Source of the DNA: Candidatus Sedimenticola sp. (ex Thyasira tokunagai) | GTDB taxonomy: Bacteria > Pseudomonadota > Gammaproteobacteria > Chromatiales > Chromatiaceae | Assembly (NCBI GenBank): GCA_037318855.1 | Contig: CP134874.1 | Location: 1,116,598-1,180,597 of the forward strand | Direction: 5' to 3' | DNA: 64,000 nucleotides | Shown here: in pieces, positions 33,697-41,927 of the stretch | Layout of the letters: each line of letters starts with the position of its first letter | How positions within the stretch are numbered: position 1 is the stretch's first letter | Made by a program: the position numbers and the translations under genes | Notes under the pieces: generated by a model | What the model saw: only the letters and a program-made list of their open reading frames with translations | Databases searched by the model: none | Told to the model about the DNA's origin: nothing

Positions 33697-33918
33697 ATGG
33701 GTTCACGTACCTATAAAAAAGTTGAGCTGGTGGGTTCTTCCACAGAAAGCAGCGATAAAGCTATAGAAAACGCTTTGGAGAGAGCCTCTCAGAGCATCCG
33801 TAACATGGACTGGTTTGAGGTTCAGGAGACCCGTGGTCACATTGTTGACGGCAAGGTGGCTCACTGGCAGGTGACGCTTAAGGTAGGTTTTAGATTAGAG
33901 GATGGTACATCTCAGTAA
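33697..33918 (+). CDS. dodecin flavin-binding protein
   Basis: 73 residues, dodecin family (MGSRTYKKVELVGSSTESSDKAI, ALERASQSIRNMDWFEVQETRG, then VAHWQVTLKVGFRLED). Dodecins form hollow 12-mers that bind flavins or coenzyme A. W39 in the NMDWFEV block matches the flavin-stacking tryptophan of bacterial dodecins. AAGGAG sits 7 bp before ATG. Monocistronic, divergent from the HMA-fold-like gene. Confidence 0.93.
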   Translation: MGSRTYKKVELVGSSTESSDKAIENALERASQSIRNMDWFEVQETRGHIVDGKVAHWQVTLKVGFRLEDGTSQ

Positions 33919-33959
33919 CCCCCACTGTGATGAAGGCCGGACGCCGCCATTGTGACAAA

Positions 33960-35678
33960 TTATGGAGTTTCCGGGTTGAGTGGCGGCAATTTTCCCTGGT
34001 GCTTCAGTGCGGCCGAGGATGACCTCTTTCTCCGTAGCATGGCTGGGCGTAGCTCTCTACGGAAACGCTGTTTCCACGAGGTGAACTCGATATTGCCTCC
34101 GTTGTAGAGGGCATTATCCAGAATCTGCATCATCTCCTCCATTATCACCTCCCTGGAGTGGGGGTGAATGGCGGCAAGACGGCTGCCCAGCTCAGGCAGG
34201 GGGAGGTAGGTGGGAATGTCCAAGTGTTTGTTGGTAAGAAATCGTAGCATATAGGCCCAGGTTTCCGGATCAGTTTCACCATTAACCAGGCGGATACAGA
34301 ACCACAGACGGAATGAGCGCGGCAGTTTGCCGACAAAGAGCTGACGCAGTCGTTGCAGGCGGCGGATTGGTGCCAGCCAGGTAAAAAAGGTTGAGACCCT
34401 GAAGAAGCCTTGAAGCACTACTGTTGTCAGTTCTTCCCCTGCAATTTGGACAGAGCGGCGCCGGCGCAACCAGACGGTAACCAGGAAACCGGCAATGGCG
34501 GCAAAGAGGGTGATCAGCAGCAGCCACCAGAAAAGTGATGCGGTACCGGTGAAGAGAGCACCCCCCACTGTTTCCTTGCTCTTGGCTTTGACGCCTTCAT
34601 CTCCTTTTACCTGCAGTTGTTGGCTGGGCACGCCGGCAATTTCTCTCTTCCGAGTATCAACGTTCCACCAGGCAATATTCAACTCCGGTATTTGTACCGC
34701 TCCGCCCCGTTGCGGGACCAGGGTGAATGTCTCAGTACGCCGGCCCAAGAGATGATGACCATCGCTGGAGATGTTGCCGCTGATTTTCGATTTTTCCCGA
34801 TAAACCCGAAAATCACCCTGCTCCAGCTGCCTCTCAAGCGATGGTAGCTGACTGCCGGTGGCTCCTGCGGCGGAGATATCGACAACCAGTGTCAGAGGCT
34901 TGCCCGCTTCTGCTCGATCGGCATTTTGCAGCAGTGTTTGGATCACTAGGCCATGGAGGGGCAGCCAGGGTTGTACAGAGGGATTGATCGGAAGCACCTC
35001 CAGTTTGATCGGTGCTTCACTGGTAGCCTCAAAGTCGCTTTTGCCGCTTTTTTCAGGAGTGGAGAAGTTGCCCTTTATGCCTATCACAGGAAGGGTGATT
35101 TTCCCTTCATAGATTGGTGTCATTGCGTAGCGGAAGCGGTTAGTGATCTGTCGCTTGCCACCCTCACCACTGCTGCTGGTAGTTGGGCCGTCCAGTTGTT
35201 TGAAGATCATACCGCTATTTTTCGGTAGTTCGGGATAGAGCGTACTGATGTTACTTTTGCTGGTGATCTCCAATTCCAGCAGCAGGGGCTGCTGTACATA
35301 GGCGGTGGTGTTGCCGAGGGTGACGGTAACCTTGGGCGGGCTGTATTCCGTGCCGGCCCGGCTTGGTAATTGACCGTAGGGAGAGGGTGGCCAGGCTCCG
35401 TAGGCAGGCTGCTGCCCGGGGTAAGCTCCGTAGGGGGTGTAACCCGGCTGCTGCTGAGTTTGTGGTGATGGTGGTGCCGGAGCCGGATAGGCGTAGGGGT
35501 AGGGTGTATAGCCGGGGTAGTAGGGGTAGGCCTGCTGAGCTTGGGAGAGGCCGGTCGTAGTCAGGAGGACGATACCAATCAGGCTGTTAAGCAGGGTGAG
35601 CAGAGCAGCTGATCCCACCGGGGCACTACCCAGAACACCTCTTTTTATAACGCAGATTATTCTATTCATCACTACCAT
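33960..35678 (-). CDS. batD: BatD-like protein
   Basis: 572 residues, with a signal-like N-terminus, then a low-complexity Pro/Tyr/Gly/Gln segment (about 50-105), the BatD domain (PPKVTVTLGNTTAYVQQPLLLELEI...) and one membrane helix at about 385-410 (WWLLLITLFAAIAGFLVTVWL) before a cytoplasmic tail. BatD-type proteins belong to the aerotolerance Bat set; their function is unknown. The P/Y-rich spacer is unusually long. It starts 7 bp inside the end of the TPR gene. Confidence 0.78.
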   Translation of the reverse strand: MVVMNRIICVIKRGVLGSAPVGSAALLTLLNSLIGIVLLTTTGLSQAQQAYPYYPGYTPYPYAYPAPAPPSPQTQQQPGYTPYGAYPGQQPAYGAWPPSPYGQLPSRAGTEYSPPKVTVTLGNTTAYVQQPLLLELEITSKSNISTLYPELPKNSGMIFKQLDGPTTSSSGEGGKRQITNRFRYAMTPIYEGKITLPVIGIKGNFSTPEKSGKSDFEATSEAPIKLEVLPINPSVQPWLPLHGLVIQTLLQNADRAEAGKPLTLVVDISAAGATGSQLPSLERQLEQGDFRVYREKSKISGNISSDGHHLLGRRTETFTLVPQRGGAVQIPELNIAWWNVDTRKREIAGVPSQQLQVKGDEGVKAKSKETVGGALFTGTASLFWWLLLITLFAAIAGFLVTVWLRRRRSVQIAGEELTTVVLQGFFRVSTFFTWLAPIRRLQRLRQLFVGKLPRSFRLWFCIRLVNGETDPETWAYMLRFLTNKHLDIPTYLPLPELGSRLAAIHPHSREVIMEEMMQILDNALYNGGNIEFTSWKQRFRRELRPAMLRRKRSSSAALKHQGKLPPLNPETP

Positions 35679-36958
35679 GGTCTGGACTCACGGAGGCTTC
35701 CGCCCTTTTTCTGTATCAAGCGCTGCTCCTCCAGCATGAACTGGTTACGCAGCAGTTGCACCGGATCACCCTCAATCTGTTCAAGCCACTGCTCCATCAT
35801 GCGCGACTCCTCTTCCCCTTCTGACTGAGGTTTTCCGGGCTCTCCGTCACTGCTCTGGTCCTGGTTTTCCGGGTCGGCGCTGTCACCCTGCTGGTCAAAC
35901 TCTTCGACGGCATCGACGCCCTCTTTATCTATCTCCATCTCACCTGGGGGCGGCAGTTGCCCGGGCCTTGGCGTCATGCCCATTTTTACATTATCGGTCT
36001 CAGGCTGAGTCTCCTCTCCTTCTTTATCGCCCGGCTGCTCCTTCTCCTCCTCTTTTTTATCGCCTGGCTGTTCCTTCTCCTCCTCTTTTTTATCGCCCGG
36101 CTGCTCCTTCTCCTCCTCTTTCTTATCGCCCGGCTGCTCCTTCTCCTCCTCTTTCTTATCGCCCGGCTGCTCCTTCTCCTCCTCTTTCTTATCGCCCGGC
36201 TGCTCCTTCTCCTCCTCTTTCTTATCGCCCGGCTGCTGCTGCTCCTCCTCTTTCTTATCGCCCGCCTGCTGCTGCTCTTCCTCTTTCTTATCGCCCGCCT
36301 GCTGCTGCTCTTCCTCTTTCTTATCGCCCGCCTGCTGCTGCTCTTCCTCTTTCTTATCGCCCGCCTGCTGCTGCTCTTCCTCTTTTTTATCGCCTGCTTG
36401 CTGCTGCTCTTCCTCTTTCTTATCGCCTGCCTGCTGCTCTTCCTTTTTCTCGTCGCCTTCCTGCTTCTCCTCTTTTTTCTCTTCTTCTTTCTGCTCCTCT
36501 TTCTTGTCCTTCTCCTCTTCTTTCTTCTTTTCCTCCTCAAGGCGCGCAGCTGCTTCAGGATCAGTCTCTGCAAGTAGTGCCTTTGAAAGCCCGCGGTTGT
36601 GATTGGCGTCGGCGTGAACCGGCTCTTGCTGAAGCACGCTATCGTAGGCTCTGATAGCACCTTCGTAATCTTTCTGCATAAAGCGGCTGTTGCCCAGATT
36701 GAAGCGGGCGTCTTGAATCACTTCGCTCCTCTCAACATGTTCAAAGGCAGCGGCTGCTTGCTGGTAATCGCCTTGACGGTAGAGTGCGACACCGCGCCGG
36801 TAGGGATCACGGAACGCTCTTGCGGCCTCAGCAAAGGCGCCTTGATTGAACAGCTCTTCAGCTTGCTGCTCGCTGTTGGCAAAACGGTTGCCCCATGCTG
36901 AACTGAATACAAGCACAAGAAGGGGTGTTGAAAAGGCGATCAGGAGACGTTTTTTCAC
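35672..36958 (-). CDS. batC: BatC-like TPR protein with long charged repeat
   Basis: 428 residues from GTG at 36958, which has an AGAAGGGG site and overlaps the batB stop by 4 bp; an ATG at 36973 is less likely. Signal peptide (KKRLLIAFSTPLLVLVFSSAWG), then a TPR region (ANSEQQAEELFNQGAFAEAARAF..., YRQGDYQQAAAAFEHV, LGNSRFMQKDYEGAIRAYDSVL), then a K/E/Q-rich repeat (see the repeat entry), and a C-terminal region MEQWLEQIEGDPVQLLRNQFM. The last part is the family's end, so the repeats are an internal expansion. Periplasmic or anchored scaffold is the likely role. Confidence 0.78.
   Translation of the reverse strand: MKKRLLIAFSTPLLVLVFSSAWGNRFANSEQQAEELFNQGAFAEAARAFRDPYRRGVALYRQGDYQQAAAAFEHVERSEVIQDARFNLGNSRFMQKDYEGAIRAYDSVLQQEPVHADANHNRGLSKALLAETDPEAAARLEEEKKKEEEKDKKEEQKEEEKKEEKQEGDEKKEEQQAGDKKEEEQQQAGDKKEEEQQQAGDKKEEEQQQAGDKKEEEQQQAGDKKEEEQQQAGDKKEEEQQQPGDKKEEEKEQPGDKKEEEKEQPGDKKEEEKEQPGDKKEEEKEQPGDKKEEEKEQPGDKKEEEKEQPGDKEGEETQPETDNVKMGMTPRPGQLPPPGEMEIDKEGVDAVEEFDQQGDSADPENQDQSSDGEPGKPQSEGEEESRMMEQWLEQIEGDPVQLLRNQFMLEEQRLIQKKGGSLRESRPW
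36026..36421 (-). repeat. 33-bp tandem repeat array coding 11-residue units
   Basis: Twelve tandem units of 11 codons: KKEEEQQQAGD five times, KKEEEQQQPGD once, and KKEEEKEQPGD six times. The units code a highly charged, probably disordered or helical linker. They are flanked by shorter related K/E/Q stretches. The tract is prone to slippage, so copy number may vary among strains. Confidence 0.92.
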
Positions 36959-37977
36959 TGCCCCTTCTCCCATACACGGGATTTTCTGAATAGGGGTAGT
37001 AGCATCAGCAAGACGGGAATGAGTAACCAGAAGAAGCGCTCATTCCAGACTTTTGTCTGGCCTTCTGCAGCGCCATCGGTTCTGCTGCCGGTCGCTGCAA
37101 GTTGTAGGATTCTAAGGCTGTCGTCAGCACGGAAATCTGCGGTTTGGTAACTGCCGCCAGTCAGCTCTGCCAGCTGCATCAGCCCCTCACTATCCAGCCG
37201 CGATTCTACAACCTGACCTTTGGCATCGTGAAAAAACTGTTCATTCATTCCCGCTACCGGGCCACCGCCGGGTGTGCCAATACCAAGGACATGGAGGGGT
37301 ATCCCCTCCCTGGCCAGTGCGTTTATCTCCTCTTCGAGTTCGCTATCGGCAAAGTCACCGTCGGATATCAGCAGAATGCTGTTGCGGCTCTTCTCCGGCT
37401 GGCCGGCGAGCAGGGTGCGGGCGCGTGCCACAGCTTCACTTAGACGGCTACCCTGGAGTCGTGCCAGATCAGTGGAGATCGCCGGCAGTAGTTTGCGCAG
37501 ACTCTGGGTATCCTCAGTAACCGGCGTTAGCACATGAGCTACTGAAGCAAAGGCGATCAGGCCGATCCGCAGCCCACTGTTTTGGTCGATCAGATCTTCG
37601 ATCTCCTGGCGGGCACGGGTAAGGCGGGAAGGTGCGACATCGGTGACGGCCATCGAACGGGAGATGTCGAGCAGTATGATCAGGTTGGCCCCCGGGGTGA
37701 AGAGCGATATACGTGTGTAGTCCCAGCGCGGCCCCGCCAAGGCAACCACCAGTAAGCCCCAGAGAAGTGCCCACAGGGCAAAGCCGCGCCAGCGCTCCTT
37801 GCCTTCAAGCTCCCGACTGCCGGTGAGGTGCGGCAGCAGATGTGGATCGGCATAACGGCTCATACGGGCGATTCTGCCATGGCTTCGGCTATTTTTGAGC
37901 CAGATGCCGACCGGCAGGATCAGTACCAATAGTCCCAGCCACCAGGGTGAGGCAAAGTGAAAACCGAACTCAGCCAT
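36955..37977 (-). CDS. batB: BatB-like von Willebrand factor A protein
   Basis: 340 residues. N-terminal helix region (WWLGLLVLILPVGIWL), then a VWA domain with the MIDAS DISRS motif (LIILLDISRSMAVTDV), then LISDGDF, and one C-terminal membrane helix (FFWLLIPVLLMLLPLF). ATG at 37977 starts the family sequence; the longer frame enters a repeat region. Part of the aerotolerance set. VWA domains bind metal and partner proteins; no enzyme activity is implied. Confidence 0.85.
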   Translation of the reverse strand: MAEFGFHFASPWWLGLLVLILPVGIWLKNSRSHGRIARMSRYADPHLLPHLTGSRELEGKERWRGFALWALLWGLLVVALAGPRWDYTRISLFTPGANLIILLDISRSMAVTDVAPSRLTRARQEIEDLIDQNSGLRIGLIAFASVAHVLTPVTEDTQSLRKLLPAISTDLARLQGSRLSEAVARARTLLAGQPEKSRNSILLISDGDFADSELEEEINALAREGIPLHVLGIGTPGGGPVAGMNEQFFHDAKGQVVESRLDSEGLMQLAELTGGSYQTADFRADDSLRILQLAATGSRTDGAAEGQTKVWNERFFWLLIPVLLMLLPLFRKSRVWEKGQ

Positions 37978-38199
37978 TATCCTAGAATCCGTAGTTGGAC
38001 GGCGTGAAGTGTGCGTTTGCGGTGGTGCAGGGCAAGGCACAACGACGAGGAATAGTTGTTCTATTCCAAGGAGTTGTAACGCCGCCATGCGCCACCGCAA
38101 GCGTACAATTCACTCCGTAGCGTGGCTCACCCAGCAGGTGAAAGCGTAAATTGATATCAATGGTCTTCATATCAGCAACTTAGCCTCAGAATGGAGCGG
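37978..38199. repeat. MITE-like palindrome between batA and batB
   Basis: Element at about 37990-38121. Arms are GTAGTTGGACGGCGTGAAGT... ending GCGGTGG (37991-38025) and CCACCGCAAGCG...ACTCCGTAG (38092-38120). A central palindrome GGAATAG-TTGTT-CTATTCC lies at 38049-38067. The ACGACGAGGAATAG core is common in gammaproteobacterial dispersed repeats. It interrupts an otherwise tightly packed operon. Confidence 0.7.
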
Positions 38200-39258
38200 T
38201 CAACTGCGGTTTCTAGGATTGTTGATTGCCTTGGGTAGACGCATACGACCCTCGGGGAAGAGTCCAAGCAGCAGCAGGGTCAACAGTGCACCAGCCAGTG
38301 GCCAGCGGTAGAGCGGGGTGGGGATAAGAACTGTGCGAGTTTCCGCCTCGCTCTTCTCCAGTGTGTTGATGTGTTGGTAGATTTTTTCCAGGGCGTCGGT
38401 ATTGGTGGCGCGGAAATAGGCGCCGCCGGTCTGTTCGGCTATCTTTTTCAGGGTTTTCTCATCCATGCCGATCTCGGCTTCTTCACGGTACCTGCCGTCT
38501 GTACCACGGATCATAACGCTGCTCTTATTGCTGCCGACGCCGATGGTATAGATGCGTACCCCCTCTCTTGCCGCCAGTTGTGCCGCCTCCAGAGGAGGGA
38601 TCAGGCCGGCGGTATTTTCACCGTCGGTTACCAGCAGCAGTACACGGGAACCCTCAGGGCGTTCACGTAGTTTTTTTACGCTGAGGCCGATGGCGTCACC
38701 CATGGCGGTGGCATCGCCGGCCATACCGGGAGAGACTGTGTCTAGGATCCCGGCTACGGCATTCAGATCAAAGGTCAGGGGGGATTGAACAAAAGCCTGA
38801 TTACCGAAGATGATCAATCCGACACGGTCACCTCCTCGATTTTGGATAAACTGTGTCATGACGCCTTTGACCACGGCCATACGACTCACCGGCTGGTCCT
38901 TGCGGCTGAAATCCAGGGCGGTCATTGAGCGGGAGCTATCTACTGCCAACATCAGGTCGTAGCCTTCGCTTCTCATTTCGCTATGGGGTTGTAACCACTG
39001 TGGGCGCATCAGTGCCAGAGTCAGGGTGCACCAGAGTAGTGTCAGCAGCAGTGGGCGGAGACGCCCGTTTAAGTTGATCCCCTGCCGTCGACCGCTGAAG
39101 CTCTCCTGCAGCCGCTTGATGGAGGGGTGTAGCAGGGTGGTTCTGTGCCCCTCTATCGGTTGTGACTGTGACGGGTCGACAAAACGGGGCCAGAGCAACC
39201 GCGCCAGCAGTGGCAACGGCAGCAGTAGCGCCAGCCAGGGCCAGTAGAACTCAAACAT
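38200..39258 (-). CDS. batA: BatA-like von Willebrand factor A protein
   Basis: 352 residues. Leading hydrophobic segment (FEFYWPWLALLLPLPLLARL), a second helix near LLLTLLWCTLTLALM, then a VWA domain with MIDAS DSSRS (LMLAVDSSRSMTALD), GGDRVGLIIFGNQAF and LLLVTDGENTAGLIP, and a terminal helix. The MIDAS site is complete. It follows the DUF4381 gene with an 8-bp overlap and is separated from batB by the palindromic element. Role as part of a MoxR-dependent envelope complex is inferred. Confidence 0.87.
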   Translation of the reverse strand: MFEFYWPWLALLLPLPLLARLLWPRFVDPSQSQPIEGHRTTLLHPSIKRLQESFSGRRQGINLNGRLRPLLLTLLWCTLTLALMRPQWLQPHSEMRSEGYDLMLAVDSSRSMTALDFSRKDQPVSRMAVVKGVMTQFIQNRGGDRVGLIIFGNQAFVQSPLTFDLNAVAGILDTVSPGMAGDATAMGDAIGLSVKKLRERPEGSRVLLLVTDGENTAGLIPPLEAAQLAAREGVRIYTIGVGSNKSSVMIRGTDGRYREEAEIGMDEKTLKKIAEQTGGAYFRATNTDALEKIYQHINTLEKSEAETRTVLIPTPLYRWPLAGALLTLLLLGLFPEGRMRLPKAINNPRNRS

Positions 39259-39799
39259 GTTGCCCCCGCTGAACTTCTGGAGACACCTTGTCTCGGGCGT
39301 TGCCGACCAGGTCGATCGTGGCTCTGATCAGCTGTTGCAGGGTCTGGGCATCGGTCTCCGTACCGTCGGGGGCATAGGGTAGGGTAATCAGTATCCTTCC
39401 CTTCTCTTGCCAATCAAAACTGTTGGGATCTGTATCGGTCAGCCATTGCAACCAGGATTCACCCTCCAGGCTCGCTTGGCCGGCACGGCCAAATCGAGCC
39501 ATGGCGATGCGGCGTAGCAGCAGAGAGAGTTCGCCGGCACTTTTCTTTAATGATTGTCGTGAGGCGTTGCGCTGTAGCTGGTGTAGTGCTTGCCTCGCTT
39601 CGCTGCGCCAGCTGCCCGGAGGGTAGCGAAACAAGCGGTAGATCCATAGGAAGAGGATGGCAGTAGCGATAGAGGTGAGTGCGACAACAAGCCACATCTC
39701 GGTCGTCAGAGGCCACCAGGAGATGGAGTCGAGACCATGAATGTCTCTCAGCGCACCTCTTGCGCTCTCACTCATCCCCTCTGTTACTCCTGATGTCAT
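39251..39799 (-). CDS. DUF4381 protein of the Bat operon
   Basis: 182 residues with one membrane helix (WLVVALTSIATAILFLWIYRL) after a short N-terminus, then RYPPGSWRSEARQALHQLQ, and a soluble C-terminal part. DUF4381 proteins accompany moxR-DUF58-VWA clusters. Its start shares one base with the DUF58 stop, showing coupling. Function unknown; it may anchor or bridge the VWA proteins. Confidence 0.8.
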   Translation of the reverse strand: MTSGVTEGMSESARGALRDIHGLDSISWWPLTTEMWLVVALTSIATAILFLWIYRLFRYPPGSWRSEARQALHQLQRNASRQSLKKSAGELSLLLRRIAMARFGRAGQASLEGESWLQWLTDTDPNSFDWQEKGRILITLPYAPDGTETDAQTLQQLIRATIDLVGNARDKVSPEVQRGQHV

Positions 39800-40719
39800 C
39801 AGCGCAGCACCCGAGTATGGGCATTGGAGCGCATGCCGAGCATCAGGGAGTCGTGGACATCCCGGTCTGTTGAAACAGGAATCAGCGGAATACCGAGTCG
39901 GTTGGCGGCGCCCTGGAGGGTGTGGCGGTTGGCGAGCCAGGCGTCGCTGTAAGTGCGACGTCCCTCGGAATTAGCCGTATCCACCTCGACCAGATTGCCC
40001 TCTGGATCATTGAACAGGGCGACGCCGATATCAGGTAGTTCACGATCACTTGGGTCGTCCACAGGGATCAGCACCAGGGTGTGGCGTTGGCAGATGCGGC
40101 CAAAAAGTGCCTCCAGAGGGCGGCTGTCACGGTTCATGTCGGCGATGACAAAGATCAGGCTGCCGGTAGTGGTCCCTTTTTCAGCCTGCTGCAGCGCCCG
40201 TTGCAGGGGGTCGCCCTCTCGGTCATCCGGTAGTGCGGGCTCGGACAACGCCTTCAGCAGTCGCCAGAGGGCGCGACGCTCCTTTGTCGGGCGGAAATGA
40301 TGAGGCCTGTCGGCAGCATCACCAAACAGCAGTCCGCCGACCCTGTCGTTCATGCTGTTTGCGGCCCAACCCAATAGGGCGGCAGCTCTCGCCGCCTGGA
40401 TAGACTTAAAGGTACCGCGGGTACCAAAACCCATGTGCGGCCCCTTGTCGACACAGAGCACGACACTGCGTTCCCGCTCCTCACGAAAAATCTTCAGGTG
40501 TGGGCTGTTGGTGCGTGCCGTCACCTTCCAGTCCATGTTGCGAATATCGTCACCCTCGCGGTATTCACGCACCTCCTCAAAGTTGAGCCCTGTTCCCCTG
40601 AAGAGCGATGCATAGAGTCCACTGAAGCTGGAGTTGACCAGATGATGGGAAGCCAGACCCAGAGTATGGGCCTGGTGGCGTAACTCCAGTAGGTCGTCCA
40701 GGCGGGGATGTAGTGCCAT
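39799..40719 (-). CDS. DUF58 domain protein
   Basis: 306 residues. Typical blocks are FRGTGLNFEEVREYREGDDIRNMDWKVTARTNSPHLKIFREERE and VVLCVDKGPHMGFG. DUF58 proteins carry a VWA-like fold and are nearly always next to MoxR ATPases. It begins 10 bp after moxR and overlaps the DUF4381 gene by one base. A soluble cytoplasmic protein is likely since no membrane helix is seen. Confidence 0.85.
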   Translation of the reverse strand: MALHPRLDDLLELRHQAHTLGLASHHLVNSSFSGLYASLFRGTGLNFEEVREYREGDDIRNMDWKVTARTNSPHLKIFREERERSVVLCVDKGPHMGFGTRGTFKSIQAARAAALLGWAANSMNDRVGGLLFGDAADRPHHFRPTKERRALWRLLKALSEPALPDDREGDPLQRALQQAEKGTTTGSLIFVIADMNRDSRPLEALFGRICQRHTLVLIPVDDPSDRELPDIGVALFNDPEGNLVEVDTANSEGRRTYSDAWLANRHTLQGAANRLGIPLIPVSTDRDVHDSLMLGMRSNAHTRVLR

Positions 40720-40728
40720 CTCCAGATC

Positions 40729-41685
40729 CTAAGGAATAGCAACCATTTCCAGGAGACGGGCGACGAACTGGTCGTTGGTGACTCCTTCCGCCTCGGCCTC
40801 GAAGGTAAGCAGAACGCGGTGGCGCAGCACTTCCGGAGCTACCTTTTGAATATGGCCGGGGGAGACAAAGTTTTCACCGTCCAGCCAAGCTTGCGCACGA
40901 GCACAACGGGCGAGGGCGATGGAGGCGCGGGGTGAGGCACCGAATCGGCACCAGCGGGCGAGGGTGTCATCATAGGAACCAGGGTTGCGGGTGGCCTGTA
41001 CCAGGTCAACGATATAGCTGTTGAGCTTGGGATCAAGGAAGGTATCCGCCACATCCCGGCGCATAGCGAACAGGTCGGCCTGGGGTAACGGTTCGGCGGG
41101 GGCGGGAGGGGTGTCTTTCTGCTGTCGGCTGTCGAGCTCAAGAATCGCCAGCTCCTCTTCGCGGTTGGGATAGTCCACCCATACCTGCATGAGAAAGCGA
41201 TCCAGCTGCGCCTCAGGCAGGTGATAGGTACCCTCCTGCTCAATCGGATTCTGGGTTGCCAGTACCATAAACAGCTCGGGCAGTGGGTAGGTGCGGTGAC
41301 CAACGGTGACCTGGTACTCCCCCATCGCCTCAAGGAGTGCTGATTGCACTTTGGCCGGTGCCCGGTTGACTTCGTCCGCCAGCAGGATGTTGTGAAACAG
41401 GGGGCCGTGGCGGAACTCGAACTCCCCTTTTTCGTGGCGATAGATATCGGTGCCGATAAGGTCGGACGGCAGTAGGTCCGGGGTGAACTGAACCCGGTGA
41501 AAATCGCCCTCAATCGCTTCCGAGAGCGCTTTTACCGCTGTGGTTTTGGCCAGTCCCGGCATCCCTTCAACCAGCAGGTGACCATTACTGAGGAGGCAGA
41601 CCAGCATGCTGTCGATCAGTTTTTGCTGACCAATGACGCGGGAGGCGAGATGTTCTCTGACGGGATTCAGATCAGTTGGATTCAT
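40729..41685 (-). CDS. moxR: MoxR-family AAA+ ATPase
   Basis: 318 residues. Walker A is GMPGLAKTT, Walker B is LLADEVNRAP, and the FMVLATQNPIEQEGTYHLPEAQLDRFLM block is the MoxR hallmark. MoxR ATPases act as chaperones that mature or insert metal centres for VWA partners. The start ATG at 41685 (MNPTDLNPVREHL) is preferred; a TTG at 41736 is upstream. First gene of the Bat operon. It is preceded by a perfect 9-bp inverted repeat. Confidence 0.92.
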   Translation of the reverse strand: MNPTDLNPVREHLASRVIGQQKLIDSMLVCLLSNGHLLVEGMPGLAKTTAVKALSEAIEGDFHRVQFTPDLLPSDLIGTDIYRHEKGEFEFRHGPLFHNILLADEVNRAPAKVQSALLEAMGEYQVTVGHRTYPLPELFMVLATQNPIEQEGTYHLPEAQLDRFLMQVWVDYPNREEELAILELDSRQQKDTPPAPAEPLPQADLFAMRRDVADTFLDPKLNSYIVDLVQATRNPGSYDDTLARWCRFGASPRASIALARCARAQAWLDGENFVSPGHIQKVAPEVLRHRVLLTFEAEAEGVTNDQFVARLLEMVAIP

Positions 41686-41760
41686 ACGGCTACTGCTTTT
41701 GTTGTGGCCGGTGAGCGGATTACATACGGGGCTCAACGGCTTGTTTAGTATGGTGTTGGG

Positions 41761-41783
41761 TGAGTCAACCTTCTGTTGACTCA
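41761..41783. promoter_or_regulatory. perfect inverted repeat upstream of moxR
   Basis: TGAGTCAAC (41761-41769), a 5-nt loop CTTCT, and GTTGACTCA (41775-41783), centred about 87 bp before the moxR start. It could be an operator or a 5' mRNA hairpin. No known regulator site was matched with confidence. Confidence 0.5.
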
Positions 41784-41879
41784 GGTCACCAATACTCTGC
41801 CTTTATTCTGTAGCATGCAAGTAGCTGAAGTTTTACAGTGTATTTGACTATTAGTGGATTCTGTTGGGCTCAGACATAA

Positions 41880-41912
41880 AAAAACGCCGGTAGAGCCGAC
41901 GCTTTTTTATTA
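41880..41912 (-). terminator. intrinsic terminator after argF
   Basis: On the minus strand, about 16 bp after the argF stop: AAAAAAGCGTCGG, a short loop, and CCGGCGTTTTTTT. Stem plus U-run on both sides allows bidirectional use, ending argF and possibly transcripts from the other strand. Confidence 0.8.
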
Positions 41913-41927
41913 GGGAAGTGACGAGGA

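Noticed and set aside
36026..36421. CRISPR array from the regular 33-bp periodicity
   Set aside because: Units are contiguous, lack unique spacers, and code for protein; they are a coding tandem repeat.
35957..36660. Long leucine-rich and proline-rich open frames opposite the BatC repeats
   Set aside because: They are shadows of a 33-bp repeat in which no frame happens to contain a stop; the minus-strand frame has the TPR family sequence and the correct operon position.
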